Assembly: GCA_027924585.1 (NCBI GenBank)
Contig: BSBM01000372.1
Coordinates: forward strand, 33,474,001 to 33,538,000
Source: Larix kaempferi
Lineage: Eukaryota > Streptophyta > Pinopsida > Pinales > Pinaceae
DNA length: 64,000 bases
Direction of reading: 5' to 3'
Part shown: positions 9,380 through 20,580 of the stretch, piece by piece
Layout: each line of letters starts with the position of its first letter
How positions within the stretch are numbered: the stretch's first letter is position 1
Translations under genes and position numbers: made by a program
The notes under the pieces: generated by a model
Databases searched by the model: none
What the model was told of the DNA's origin: nothing
What the model saw: only the letters and a program-made list of their open reading frames with translations

Positions 9380-12154
9380 ATGGATAAGCAGGAAGGCCTT
9401 TCTACAAACATAACACCAAGATTCGACGACACCAATCACATTTTCTGGAAGGTACGTATGGAATTTTATTTGCAATCATTAGGAGCAGATGTTTGGAAAT
9501 CTATCGTCGATGGTTATAATGTCCCGACATCTATACCAGTCAATCTGGTGCAAAGGAGACTCTATGAAAACAATGCTAGAGCCAGAAATGCTCTGCTATG
9601 TGGTTTGACATGTGGCGAATTCATCAAGGTTATGCATTATGCATCAGCTAAGGAGGTTTGGGACAAACTCAAAGGTATATACGAAGGCGATGACAAAGTA
9701 AAGAAAGAAACGCTGCAAAAATACTCTGGGAAGTTTAAATCTTTGAGAATGGAAGATGAAGAGAACATCACATTCTACTTCCTAAGAGTGGATGAGATAG
9801 TTAATGCTATCAAGAGTCTTGGGGTCACTCTGGACGAAGAATCAGTTGTACATAATATATTGAGAACGTTTCCTCAAAGATTCGATGCGAAGGTATCTAT
9901 GTTAGAGGATCGAGATAATCTTTAATACCTAACAAAGGATGAGCTTCAGGGGATTCTCACTGCATATGAGATGAGAACTGAGAAAGAGACTCCATCAGAA
10001 AGGAAGTTTTCTTTCAAGCCACAGGAAAGGACAAATACTGCTGTGATGAATCAGATAATGAAGAATCAAACTTTTACAAGAAGCTGAAAAGAGGACGAGG
10101 TAAGTACAAGAACAAGTTTCCCTTTAAATTATTCAGATGTGGAGGAGTAGGTCATTATGCCTCAAAGTGTCCTTATAATGAAAATGGAGACATCAACAGT
10201 GATGTGGAATCTAGTCCGAAGATTGGGCGCTCACAATGCAGACCTGAGAACAGAAGGAGGATACAGAAACAAAGGAAGAATCTATACACTGAAGAAGGAA
10301 GCAATGCGTCTGAAGGAAGTGACTGCGACAAAGAACCTAAGGAAGTACTCTTCATGGCCCATGTAGTGGAAGAAAGTGTGAAAATCCTCACAGCAAATCT
10401 AAGAGATGATGTATACCTCACAAGAGAATGATTATGATTAAGCAAGAAAATAGAAGAAGAGTGGTCAATACAGTATAATGAGCAACAAAATAATATGGTA
10501 CAGTAGAACTCGGATATAAGCAATAATACTTCACACACACTAGTTAATTAATCACAATATGGACAAATAAATAGTACAATGGTAGAGAGGATTCGAATGC
10601 CTAAGGTGGAAATTCGAATTAGCCTCTCAGAGTGATCATAAGATCAATAGAGTGTCATCGAAGCACAACTAGGTGTCCTCATGATCATCAGTGGAGTCAT
10701 CAATGATCAAGTAACTGTCAACCATCAATCAAACTGAGTCTAGTAGGTGTAACTGAGTGTAACTGACTGTAACTAAGTGTAACTGAGTGTAAACTGAAGA
10801 AAACTGGACTGATAGGTGAAGGAGGGCAAGTTGCTTCCTAAAATCAAGGAAGAAGGGCGCATTAAGCAACTGGAGGGTTAAAACTGAATAGTGAGAAGCT
10901 CCTGGGGGCTAGGTGCTGGACTGATGACCGGGATGCATGCAAACCCTAGAATGCATGCAAACCCTAAAAGTGCATGCATGACTGAAAATGTAAAGGATCA
11001 AAATACTGGTGGGACTAGGAAGGAGTATAAGAATATCCTAACAGAAAGCAACTATGAAAGAAAGAAGAACAAATAAAAGAACACTCTGAATGTGCAAAGC
11101 AAGCCAGGATCACTAGACAAGTATTTCTTCAGCGATTCATTCAAAACACCTCCAAAACCTGTTGAAGAGGACAAGATTGGCAGTCAATCCGATGATGAAG
11201 ACACTACAGACATTGACTGTGAAGGTGAATTAATAAGTTCCTTGGACGAGTTAAATAAGTCTAAGAATAATAATAAACTATTGCAGGAACAATTGGCAAA
11301 GTATGAAGAATAGGAAAGACCATGTTAGGAATCTATTGGCGCAGACATTTGTGAAAGGATAATCAACTATGTGATTCAACTGAGTTTCACAAAAGAAAAA
11401 TTTATAGTACTTGAGAAAGAGAAATATGCATTAAGAGCTTCACTAGAGGAATTGTCGCAGAAAATTAGAATGATGACAAATCAACTTGAGGAAAAGTATA
11501 AAGAGATATCCTGTCTAGAAGACAAGCTGACTGAGATAAAGGGAAAAAGACAAGTATGTATTGATCCTACCCGCACACAATCAAGAAGTGACAAGACATA
11601 ATCTAAAGATGAAGTGCAGAATAAGTTAAAAGGGAGCATGTTAATGGTGAACGGAATTATGAAGAATCAACGATCACCGGAAGACAAATCTGGTCTAGGT
11701 TATGTAAAGACACCTATGAAAGATCTACGACAGAGAACGTTGCTCAAGTCGGGATAAGACTTTCAGGTATGATGGTTCCTTCGGCTATAACTCTGTCTAA
11801 TATACTAATAAAATAAGGATCAATAGGGTGAAGTGCGTAAGATGCAATCGTTTTGGCCATATTGCAAAATATTTTCAAACTGTGAGATGTTATGCATGTG
11901 ATTGTATTGGACACAAAGCTATGTATTGTCGAAGAGAAGTGAACTGTCTGGATGAAGATTTGTTTCCCAAAGGCTAGTATATTCAAAGGGACTTCAGTGG
12001 AAAATCTCCAAAGCAGAATCAAAACAGAAGTGCTCACAACAAATATTCGGTCAGAAAATCTCCCTAGAAATGAGTTGAAGATGCAGATAATCCAAGTGCA
12101 GCAAGTAATTGTTGCCTCTATGGCTAGTCCCATAAGGACTATGGGAAACCCTTG
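9380..12154 (+). pseudogene. Copia C gag (long form, interrupted)
   Basis: The start at 9380 (MDKQEGLSTNITPRFDDTNH) is the first ATG after the PBS and opens a UBN2-type gag domain of 181 codons (KEVWDKLKGIYEGDD is typical). It ends in TAA at 9923, but the frame goes on with YLTKDELQGILTAYEMRTEK. A shift near 10040 leads to a zinc knuckle whose first Cys is Leu (LFRCGGVGHYASKCP), then an acidic tail to 10431. After an interruption, a coiled-coil segment follows at 11092-11600 (ELISSLDELNKSKNNNKLLQEQL), then KNQRSPEDKSGLGY. At 11831-11940 come two more knuckle motifs; the second is perfect (CYACDCIGHKAMYC), the first has lost its last Cys. Gag builds the particle and packages RNA. It is not functional as read. 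Confidence 0.8.
10432..11091. repeat. Non-coding interruption inside gag, with short tandem repeats
   Basis: Between the knuckle part and the coiled-coil part of gag there is about 660 bp with no gag similarity. It contains about five copies of a 10-bp unit TGTAACTGAG (10747-10795) and two copies of ATGCATGCAAACCCTA (10932-10965). It may be a small insertion or rapidly evolving spacer. Confidence 0.6.
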
Positions 12155-12612
12155 AGTTCAACATGATGCATATTAAGGAATTTAAGGGATGTTAGTTAGG
12201 AGTGTGGTTAAGAGTGCGTGATGTTAGTCAGAATGTGTGGTTAGAATGTGTCTGAAGTTAGAATGTGTTCGTACATGATTGTATGTTAAGTTGATTTTTT
12301 CGCAGAAAGGGAAAATTGCATGCATACATTAAGTGGTTATAGATTTACACTGCATATGACACATTAAGCAACAAAGAATCATCACATTGAGTTCAGTAGC
12401 ACAAATACAAGCGAAAATTTTTTACATGCAGAATCAAACACTACTGAAAGATATGAGTCTGCGCAAAACATAGCTTTTCATTATATTCAAATTGAGCATG
12501 GTTACAAAAAAAACATGCCAATAATGGCATATACAAGAAGGATAATAGAAGAGGGAAAATTGAGAAAATTTCGAAGCATTCTACAGTCGCAGTTTGAGGT
12601 CGAGTTCAGATT

Positions 12613-12999
12613 ATGGCCAGTTCGCAAGACATAACTCCAAATCCATCAGAACCAGAGCTGTGCATTTAGAAGCAGGGTGCAGAGGAAGAAGTTGTAGAGT
12701 GGCAGACGACAATGATTCAACATGCTGAGGTTGAAGAGGAGACAACTCATCCAGAATCTGCTGCTGCTAACGCTCCATATTATCAACCCGACGATTCAGA
12801 AGGTTCAGTTGCTCAGAATGTTTATGATTCACCTGCGATCGAGAGTATTGATGAAGGAATTGTCTTTCCTCCATCTATCATTTCCAAGAATCCATGTCAG
12901 TTCTCAAGCATGAAAACTCAGCCTGCTGAGAATGGCGAGACGCACATTCTCAAGGGGATTTCTTACTCTGTGATAAAAGGTGGTCATTGGAAGTAAAAA
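12613..12999 (+). pseudogene. Unidentified reading frame downstream of gag in copia C
   Basis: From the ATG at 12613 (MASSQDITPNPSEPELCI) the frame meets one TAG, then continues without a stop to 12999, 128 codons in all. The product is acidic and Ser/Pro/Glu-rich at first (EVEEETTHPESAAANAPYYQ) and ends ILKGISYSVIKGGHWK. I do not recognise it. It has no protease, integrase or RT motif and no obvious membrane segment or signal peptide. It lies where an autonomous copia element would carry pol, so it could be a captured host exon, a remnant of pol diverged past recognition, or chance. Only its low stop density and its position argue that it once coded. Confidence 0.35.
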
Positions 13000-14389
13000 G
13001 AAGAAACAAAGGAAGGATTAAACATTGAATGCAACACAACAAATGCAAGGATGCAAGAAGCAATGAAACAGGCATTGTTCGTAGAGATATTATAGAATTC
13101 ATTTGAAGGGTGTTTGCGCGCATGCAATTATTTGATGAGATAGGTATTCAATGTTGCACAAAGTCGAAGATGGTGTTGGAGTCGCCAAAATTAAATGCTC
13201 GACTTAATGAGTTTTGGAAACATTACAAAAAGGTGGAATTTTGATTCATTGCACCATAATATGAAGTATGTTGCCTCAAAAGGTTCGATTACGGAATCAA
13301 CACATCCTTGTTGCCACACAAACTGAGTGTGATGTCCGCCTTTATGTCGAGTTGGCCTATAAATGAAAAACGTGCCATATCTTTGGTTGTCTTGGCAAAC
13401 GATGCGACAACATTAAATGCGACAAGGCCCTGCAACAACGCAGTAAATGTGATAAGTGAAGCAGTCAGGCGCATGAAATGTAATGCAAAATCAGTAAAGG
13501 ATCGACTTAGGCACTGTGCAATTGGCAAGTAAGGATGACATCATGATCACTGCACAAGGAATGGTGAAGTATTGTGACAGGAACAAGAGGAATAAACAAT
13601 GTAACATCTTTATCAGAAAAGCAATCAAAGATAATTCTGAAAAGATATCAGTACAAAAGATTTGCAAAGAAATGAAGCATGATGGCAGGGGGAGTTATCC
13701 CTAGATACAGTCGTGATGAACGCCAGCACAAAAAATACATGAAGTCATATAGCGCAAAAGAATGGCAAAAGAATGGCACATCTTTTCCGTTGATGTCAAA
13801 GGAGGAGAGATACATGAAGTTGATGCGTGAAATGCACATCAGAAGCTGACATAAGAACTCATATAGCGCAAAAGAATGGCACATCTTTTCCATTGATGTC
13901 AAAGGAGGAGAGATACATGAAGTTGATGCATGAAATGCACATCAGAAGCTGACATGAAGAAGTCGAGACATGAAAAGATGTATGAATTCAACAGGACGGA
14001 ATGCAAGGAGTGATGCATGAAGCTTAGAGAAACATGATGATAGAAGCGTTGCATGAAGTCAGTAAGACATCATGAACGAGGGAGAATTGTAGATAGCAAA
14101 AAGGAACAACATGAAGACCTAGCAGATGTGAAAGAGCATGAATCCTTAGCATACATGAAAGAGCATGAAGATGACTGAACATATGGTCTCCGTAGATGTA
14201 ACAGAAAGTAGAATGGTTCACGTAGAGAATTGGTAGTAGAAGTACTAACAGCAGAAAACGCAGTAGCCAAAAGCCCAAAGAATTCAGGGGAGCATATACA
14301 CACGGGGATCACTGCAACAAAGTACAGATGAAGCATACAGTTCAAAGAAGATAAGGTACAACTTCATGAGGTTTTGATATCAATGCCAA
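13000..14389. other. Internal 3' region of copia C without recognisable genes
   Basis: No pol domain is readable in any frame. A short frame near 13100-13245 reads MQLFDEIGIQCCTKSKMVLE and could be a second piece of lost coding sequence. The last 700 bp are rich in ATGAAG words. Confidence 0.5.
13746..13965. repeat. 114-bp tandem duplication near the copia C 3' end
   Basis: The block starting CATATAGCGCAAAAGAATGG at 13746 recurs at 13860 and runs through GAAATGCACATCAGAAGCTG in both copies, with few differences. The first copy also has an internal 11-bp doubling of AAAAGAATGGC. Confidence 0.85.
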
Positions 14390-14399
14390 ATGGGGAGAT
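14388..14399 (+). promoter_or_regulatory. Polypurine tract of copia C
   Basis: AAATGGGGAGAT directly precedes the TGTTGAAC start of the 3' LTR. It primes plus-strand DNA synthesis and resembles the GGGGAGAT tracts common in plant copia elements. Confidence 0.75.
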
Positions 14400-16897
14400 T
14401 GTTGAACACTGGTTGTCATTGATGTCAACTAAAGATGATGTCAAGTGTCTGCCTGTCAACTAATGTCAAAGAGGATTTCAATTGATTCAGTCTGACTCAT
14501 TGATATCAACTGAAGTCAAAGTGGATATAGTATTCCTGCAGAAGTATGAAGAAGTATATGGAAGCCACTTTGAAGTAGTATATGTGCAAGATGAAGAAGG
14601 CCATGGATACCGGAAGTATATGTGCAAATGGTGAAGGTGACAAATGTGTATGCAACTTTGGAGTATTTCTAGAAGTGCATTTAGTCTGAATATGTGTGTT
14701 AAGGATACATCATGCATGACAAGTTTGAAGAAATACATAAGAAGATACATCATGCAAATCCAGTTCAAGAAGGAACACAAGTAATGTATACTACAACATG
14801 TGGTCCTTGCGCAAATATCAAGTCTACCAAGTCATACTCTCTCATGATAGCTACCAAGGAGTTGGTTGGACAATGGTACATGTGCACAAACAACCAAGGA
14901 GATTGGTTGAACAAATGGTACGAGTGCGCAAGATTGTTGAAGGAAGACTCTAGAATGCGCAAGAAAGCATGAGTGTTGCTTGGTTAATGGTTGGAAGTGC
15001 GCAAGAAGTTAATGGTTGGAAGTGCAAAAGTAGTTAATGGTTGGACAATCCTAAAAGAACGCAAGCATAACGAGTCTGAATATGCTTTCAATAAGTAGAA
15101 TGCGCACAAGTTCCTAGAAGGGTACAATGGTTGAAGACCATCTATGTGCAAGTTCCACAACCGACTATACAACATGTGCGCAAGTCCCGCAAAGGATAAC
15201 AAGGCAAAGTACAAAGAACCACTTGGAAGAAGTTGGAGTATGCACAGATCCCACAAAGTATTAATATCGCAAGGGCACATTACCCACATAGGATGATACA
15301 ACACAAGCCATAGAAACATCAAGATGAAGTATAAGATTGCGCACATACCGTAAGGCAATGGTACATTAAGAGCGCAAAGGTACACCACCAAGGTGTAAAG
15401 TCCCACTAAGTTGTGGACCTTGAGGGCGCAAGACACATATCAACAGTGAAGAATATGACACGTGGAATATGCACAATCCGTGAAGTATGGAAGAAGGGAT
15501 GTCACGACCAACTTGTGAACATACAATCCGCGCAGGACATGTATAAATAGAGATGCAAGTTGGAGCTTGGATGTAAGCTTGATGGCGATAGTATAATAGA
15601 TTCGAGTGCAAGTTTCAGTTTGATTTTCGGGCATCAAGGGGGCTTGTGGACATAACATAATGATCTAGCGAAGAGCCGAATGTGCATATGCAACAGAATG
15701 AAGTTTTGATGGTGCGATGAATGATGCGATAGATCTGTGACAGATGTGCAAGTATTGAAAGGAATAAACATTGAAGTATGTGCAAGTGCTTGATGTTTCC
15801 AAGGACAATATTACAATTAGCACGTCGATAGTCACAGATGTTGTAGAGACAGAAGCGCGGAGACAAAATCGAAGTTATCAGATATTGCACAGATGCCTAG
15901 CTGATGCATATTATCATAAGTGAAAGTGTGCGAAGTTGAGAACTCCATCTGATGTGACCCTACAGAACAACAACATGATCTGATTGGTGCATCATGATGT
16001 AGATGATATGAGACAAGTGCATTAAACCGAACGAATGAATCATTTGATGCATAGGACATCGCAGATTATCTGAGAGACTGCAACACTTAAATTGAAACAA
16101 ACACATCCGAAAGTGCGCAGTTTCATCTATTAATAGTGCTTCATTTCAAAACAACAAACTATCAATTGAAAGCACAGTATCAGTTGGTCATTGCAGTCAT
16201 GCAGAGAAGAACGTTGAGATAACCAGAGACACAGATTGCACTATCATAAAGCACACAATACATGAAGTAAGTCATCAACAGAAGTATGATTTGAGTGGAA
16301 TGAGAAGTCAAGTGATGTATGTTGCGCAGTGACAAAGTATAGTCTACATACGAAGGTAGCGCACAGTAGAATTGTCATCAGAAGATCTAAAGAAGTGCGC
16401 AGAGTTGAATTTCAGTAAGACAACAACATACATTGGACATCAGGGAGGTTGGATGGGGCAAGGAGACAAGGAGTTGGAGCTTCCTTCAGGTTGGTTCCTA
16501 TAAAACAAAGAAGACATTGGGTTGGTTCCTCCTTCTAGTTGGTGTTGGAGAAACACAGGCAGCAGAAGCTTCCTTCAGGTTGGTGCTTGTAAAACCAGGG
16601 GGTTGGTGCCTCCTTCAAGTTGGTGCTGGTAAACACAGGAAGTTGGTGCTTCCTTGAATGTATTCTTTCTCATTATAAAGAAGCATTATGTGGTTTTATC
16701 CCGTTTTGGTTTCCACGTAAAAATCATGTGTGTTATGTGTTGTTTATGTGGTGCATGTATGTGTGGATGTTTATTTACTGATGCATAAGAGAAGATAAAG
16801 ATTAAGTTAAGGCTAATCTGTTAAAGAAGGTAAAAACTGCTAATAATTGCGCTAATACTGATTCACCCTCCCTCTCAGTATTAAATTGATTCCAACA
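14400..16897 (+). repeat. 3' LTR of copia C (2498 bp)
   Basis: It begins TGTTGAACACTGG and ends TTCCAACA. It aligns along its length with the 5' LTR, with small indels. Several TGCGCA sites of the 5' LTR are TGTGCA or TGCACA here. The target duplication TAGAG follows at 16898-16902. Confidence 0.9.
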
Positions 16898-17539
16898 TAG
16901 AGATCTCTTCACCACTTGTATTGGAGCCTTGGAGGGAAGTGGGATAGCATGCCTGGTTATTTTGTAGAGAATATGATCCCATTCCTTGGGTTATGGAGGC
17001 TAAGGGGAAATAGTGTTGGTAGATTGGACTTGTTGAAGTGAAAGTTGAATTGGTCATTCGAGTTGGGTTGTCTGAGAGGAATTAGAGTACAAAATATAGG
17101 AATTTCACCCTAGTGGATTCATGGCTTTAACTTAGGGGTGGACTCTGTCATAGAGAGTACTAGTATGATAGAGAGCCTATGGTTGGGTGGAAAATTCTTC
17201 TTTTGTAGCCAATTGATGAAGACTTTTTGGAGATAAGTGTTCATGACTTGATTATAATTATCATAATTATTATTTTTCCTATTATGGGTTAATCATTTTC
17301 TAGTTTGGATAGTTCATAATGCATGCATTGATATGAATTTATATTTATGAGTATGTAATTAAATGCATGGTTAAATTATGCTTGCATATCATTGCATTAA
17401 CATGCATGCATTTCGTAATCATTTTATTACCAAAGCATTGAGATGCTAAATGGTATCAAAGTGAATAATTCATTGTGGCTATGGTGGTTGTGGAGTACCC
17501 CATGGTCTCAATAGTGAACATAAGGTACATTACATGCAT

Positions 17540-19860
17540 ACATGTAAATAAATCATAGACAAAGCAATATACACTATGATGCATACTTTACAAAGTTGGT
17601 GCACACAAAATCAAATAATCGGGTGATCGAAACTATAATCTTGACCACATGAGACACTTAGCAATGTTATAATGTATCGAATTTGGTTTGGGCATATACA
17701 TTGGGAATATGATTACAAGCCCACCATCAATATTTACTAGAGATTCATGAGGCCAAAAAGATGGTATAGATATTTCCAGTTATCCCAAGGATACTAGGTA
17801 TTAAAAATCCAAGTAAATATTACCATGCATTACATAGCACGTTGAATGATCACCACCCTTGAATTGGATCAAAATGTCAACATATGAGCTCCTTGTTTCA
17901 ATGGGTGTTAACTCTAATCCTTTGGCTCATTCCCCATTTGCTTTTAGTGTGCTTCATAGTTTGACCCCTTGTATTCTTGAGTTTTAAGGCCAAGAGAACA
18001 TGTTTGCTTACACCCTTGCACATGAATTGTATGAAATTGAAGGTGACTTTGTTTATTGCTCCAATGAATGTCTTGAAAGCTTGTCTTATTCCATAGAAAT
18101 TGGCTCTTAGCACGATTTGTTCAAGGCCTAGCTCAATTGAATGATTCAAAGCTTGCATTTATTAGTTGGTTTGCATGGGAGGCATTTCATGATGGTTTGG
18201 TTTCTTGTGGTGATAGTCTACTAGATAAACCCAAAGGAATCATGGAAACACTACCATCATCCAACGGCGTTGGTGAGGTAAGCTCCTATACATAAAATGA
18301 TATATATATTTTTCTTCGTTGTGTTTGTATGTGTTGCATGAGGTCACTGTATGGCTTGGGTGTCCACTATGCATACATTTATCCTTTTCTGAAGCCTTTA
18401 TTTTCATTCATTACTCAAGCTTGAACCCATTGCATGTTATCATTATTATTTTATATTTTCTATTTTGGCATGCAAAGGCCAAGATACACTTGGAAATTTG
18501 TGTTGTTGATATTCTATGAGCACACAATACTACATCCCTAGTTGTTTGAAGTTATGGGTGAGCCACTGAGATCGAACATGTGATTGTTTTGTTTATTAAC
18601 TTCTTGTACTATTACTTGTGTACACCCTCGACCAATCTACCCTATGAGTTATCAACAGAGGTAATATGAAAGCTTGAAGTTCTGTTGCATTTGTTTCGCT
18701 TCCTCGTGGCTCAAACTCATAACTTTAATTTGTTGGCAGTGATTGAATTGATATTTTGTTGTGTATGATTAACATTTTTTGCATTTACAAGATTATCTCA
18801 TGTTTGTAGTGATTTGGGGAGGAGTATATTCCATGGTCGAATGATTTATCGAGCTTGCGCTAGTACTTTGGAGTTGGTATTTGCATTAAATTTGGTCTTC
18901 TCATTCCAATATGGTGGAACTCGACCTCACAATATTTAGTGAAAAGAAAGGTCAAGAGGTTTCTTATCAAAATGGGTCTTTGTTGTAGTATGAAAAATAG
19001 AAAGGGATGATGGAAGGACCAAGAGACCAGTGCCAATCTAACAAGGGCAAATGGAGTCAATCCAACAAGGAAAAAAAGTGGTCAAGGAGCTAGTCCAAAG
19101 AGGGCGAGTTCCACTAAGAATTCCAATGATAAGAATTCCACTGAAGCATGACATAAATAGCACTTGCAAATCCAAAGGTTTAATGGAATAAGTGCCACCA
19201 AGCGTGACACAAGGATCCCTAAAACATTGTTGAAAAATAATTGCAGAAATTACTAGGAGATCCCATTTGGTGACAACTCAAAACATTGTAACTAGGGCGT
19301 GATTTATGCAACGAAGTATTAGAAAAAAACACTCTTAAATATGATAGGAGCAATAATAATACAAACAATGCATAAATCAACAAATGATTGGAGGGTATTT
19401 TCTCTCACAACCCTTCCAATAAGACAATTTTCTCTCTCTATGGCCCTAATTAACAAGTCTAGTTATGCTACAACTCATTAACAATAATTGAAGGACAATG
19501 AACAATATAACCACACATAATATAAAAATGTTACATTCTATTTTCATCGAGGAAGATATGCCCATTAAGCTCCAAGGAGGAAGAATTACTCACAATCCAA
19601 CCATACAAAATGAGGTGGTCAATGCCACATGTACATGTTTACAATAAAGCATGAGAGGTGCACCTCCATAGATGAAAGAATATACAAGTCAAAACACAAT
19701 TAAGTGGCCTCTAGAGGCTCCAAGCGTATTCCTCCAATAGATATGGTCAAAACAACAATGGATAACCTTAGATCTAGTGTCTAAAACCTCCTAGATCCAC
19801 TAAAATACCCAAAAAACCTAAAATTATTGAGCATCTAACCTCTATTCCTACCCATCTATC
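17540..19860. other. Intergenic, no gene recognised
   Basis: It starts with host repeat (17538-17680 matches 5856-5985) and continues as AT-rich sequence with only short chance frames. I see no domain, splice-supported exon or RNA gene. Confidence 0.6.
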
Positions 19861-20179
19861 CATGTGCTGGATCTAAGGAGATCATCCATCCATGAGAAAA
19901 GCATCAATCCCAAGACTAAGTGTCACAATAGACAATCAAACGTATGTAGAAAGGGATGGCCCCATTCATAGATATCCAAATGTTCCAAAAGAAAAGAGGG
20001 GAGCGATCAACTATTTTGGATATTCTTTTTTACCAATATGCCATCTAGACCATGAAAGTATTGAACACTCAAAGAGAAGAGGTGGTCCTAATTCATCACA
20101 TGAGCTGGCACGAAGGAAAACAACTCCAAAAAGGTGAAAAATGACCTCAAATATGACCTCATTGCACCAATTCCCTTAG

Positions 20180-20580
20180 GAATTTGGTTGAACGTTCTAT
20201 ACCATTAGAAAGGTCTCAGAAAGATCTTTACATCCATATATCATAAGCCTTCATTTGAGAGGGTGAAAGAGAACTACCCTCCTGAAGACAATTTACCAAA
20301 TTATTGAAAACTGCTCAAAAACCAGAATCTAACACCTAGAAAGATGTCCACATTGCTCTAACACCGTGAAGAACAAGGCCGGGAATTATACACTATTGGA
20401 AAGGGATCATAAAGAGATTTCCATCCATATATGGCACTCCCTCAACATAGCTAGGGCACTTGAGAACAACCCTCCTAAAGGCAGAGTACCAAATTGCTGA
20501 AAAATAGCCTAGAAAAAAAACACCTAGAAAAATTGATTTATTGCTATAATTCCCTAAATAACTAGGTTGAGCACTCACCG
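20180..20580. repeat. Degenerate tandem repeat of about 185 bp
   Basis: Two or more diverged copies share the order: ATACCATTAGAAAGG / ACACTATTGGAAAGG, CATCCATATAT, GAACTACCCTCCT / GAACAACCCTCCT, TACCAAATTATTGAAAA / TACCAAATTGCTGAAAA, ACACCTAGAAA. Flanking sequence to 22190 is AT-rich and shows no gene. Confidence 0.6.

Larger units (their letters stand above)
6855..16897 (+). mobile_element. Copia C: 10-kb gag-only LTR element with complete ends
   Basis: A 5' LTR (6855-9314), tRNA-Met PBS (9317-9328), gag, a long 3' internal region, a polypurine tract, and a 3' LTR (14400-16897) make 10,043 bp. The 5-bp duplication TAGAG lies on both sides (6850-6854 and 16898-16902). I see no protease active site, integrase, RT or RNase H anywhere in the 5.1-kb interior. 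This matches the published class of terminal-repeat retrotransposons with only gag (TR-GAG), which would borrow pol from a related element. The gag type (UBN2 domain, zinc knuckle, coiled coil) and the tRNA-Met PBS place it in Ty1/copia; the architecture resembles SIRE-type gag. Over the first 144 bp the LTRs differ at 13 positions by eye, so the insertion is old. Confidence 0.88.
6193..17534. mobile_element. Solo LTR (TGTAAT...ATTACA) interrupted by copia C
   Basis: The two parts, 6193-6854 and 16903-17534, join to about 1294 bp once copia C is removed. The LTR begins TGTAATACCCC and ends GTACATTACA. The flanking 5 bp are TGCTT (6188-6192) and TGCAT (17535-17539), a target duplication with one difference. 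The host repeat continues in register on both sides. No internal region exists, so this is a solo LTR left by recombination. Its termini, and the stretch around 17174 (CCTATGGTTGGGTGGAAAA), match the 5' LTR of element H (CCTACGGTTGGGTGGAAGG near 53530), so both belong to one LTR family. Confidence 0.8.

Noticed and set aside
17451-17461. TGGTATCAAAG as a possible primer-binding site after an LTR
   Set aside because: The LTR continues to ATTACA at 17534 with a target duplication, so this word lies inside the solo LTR.
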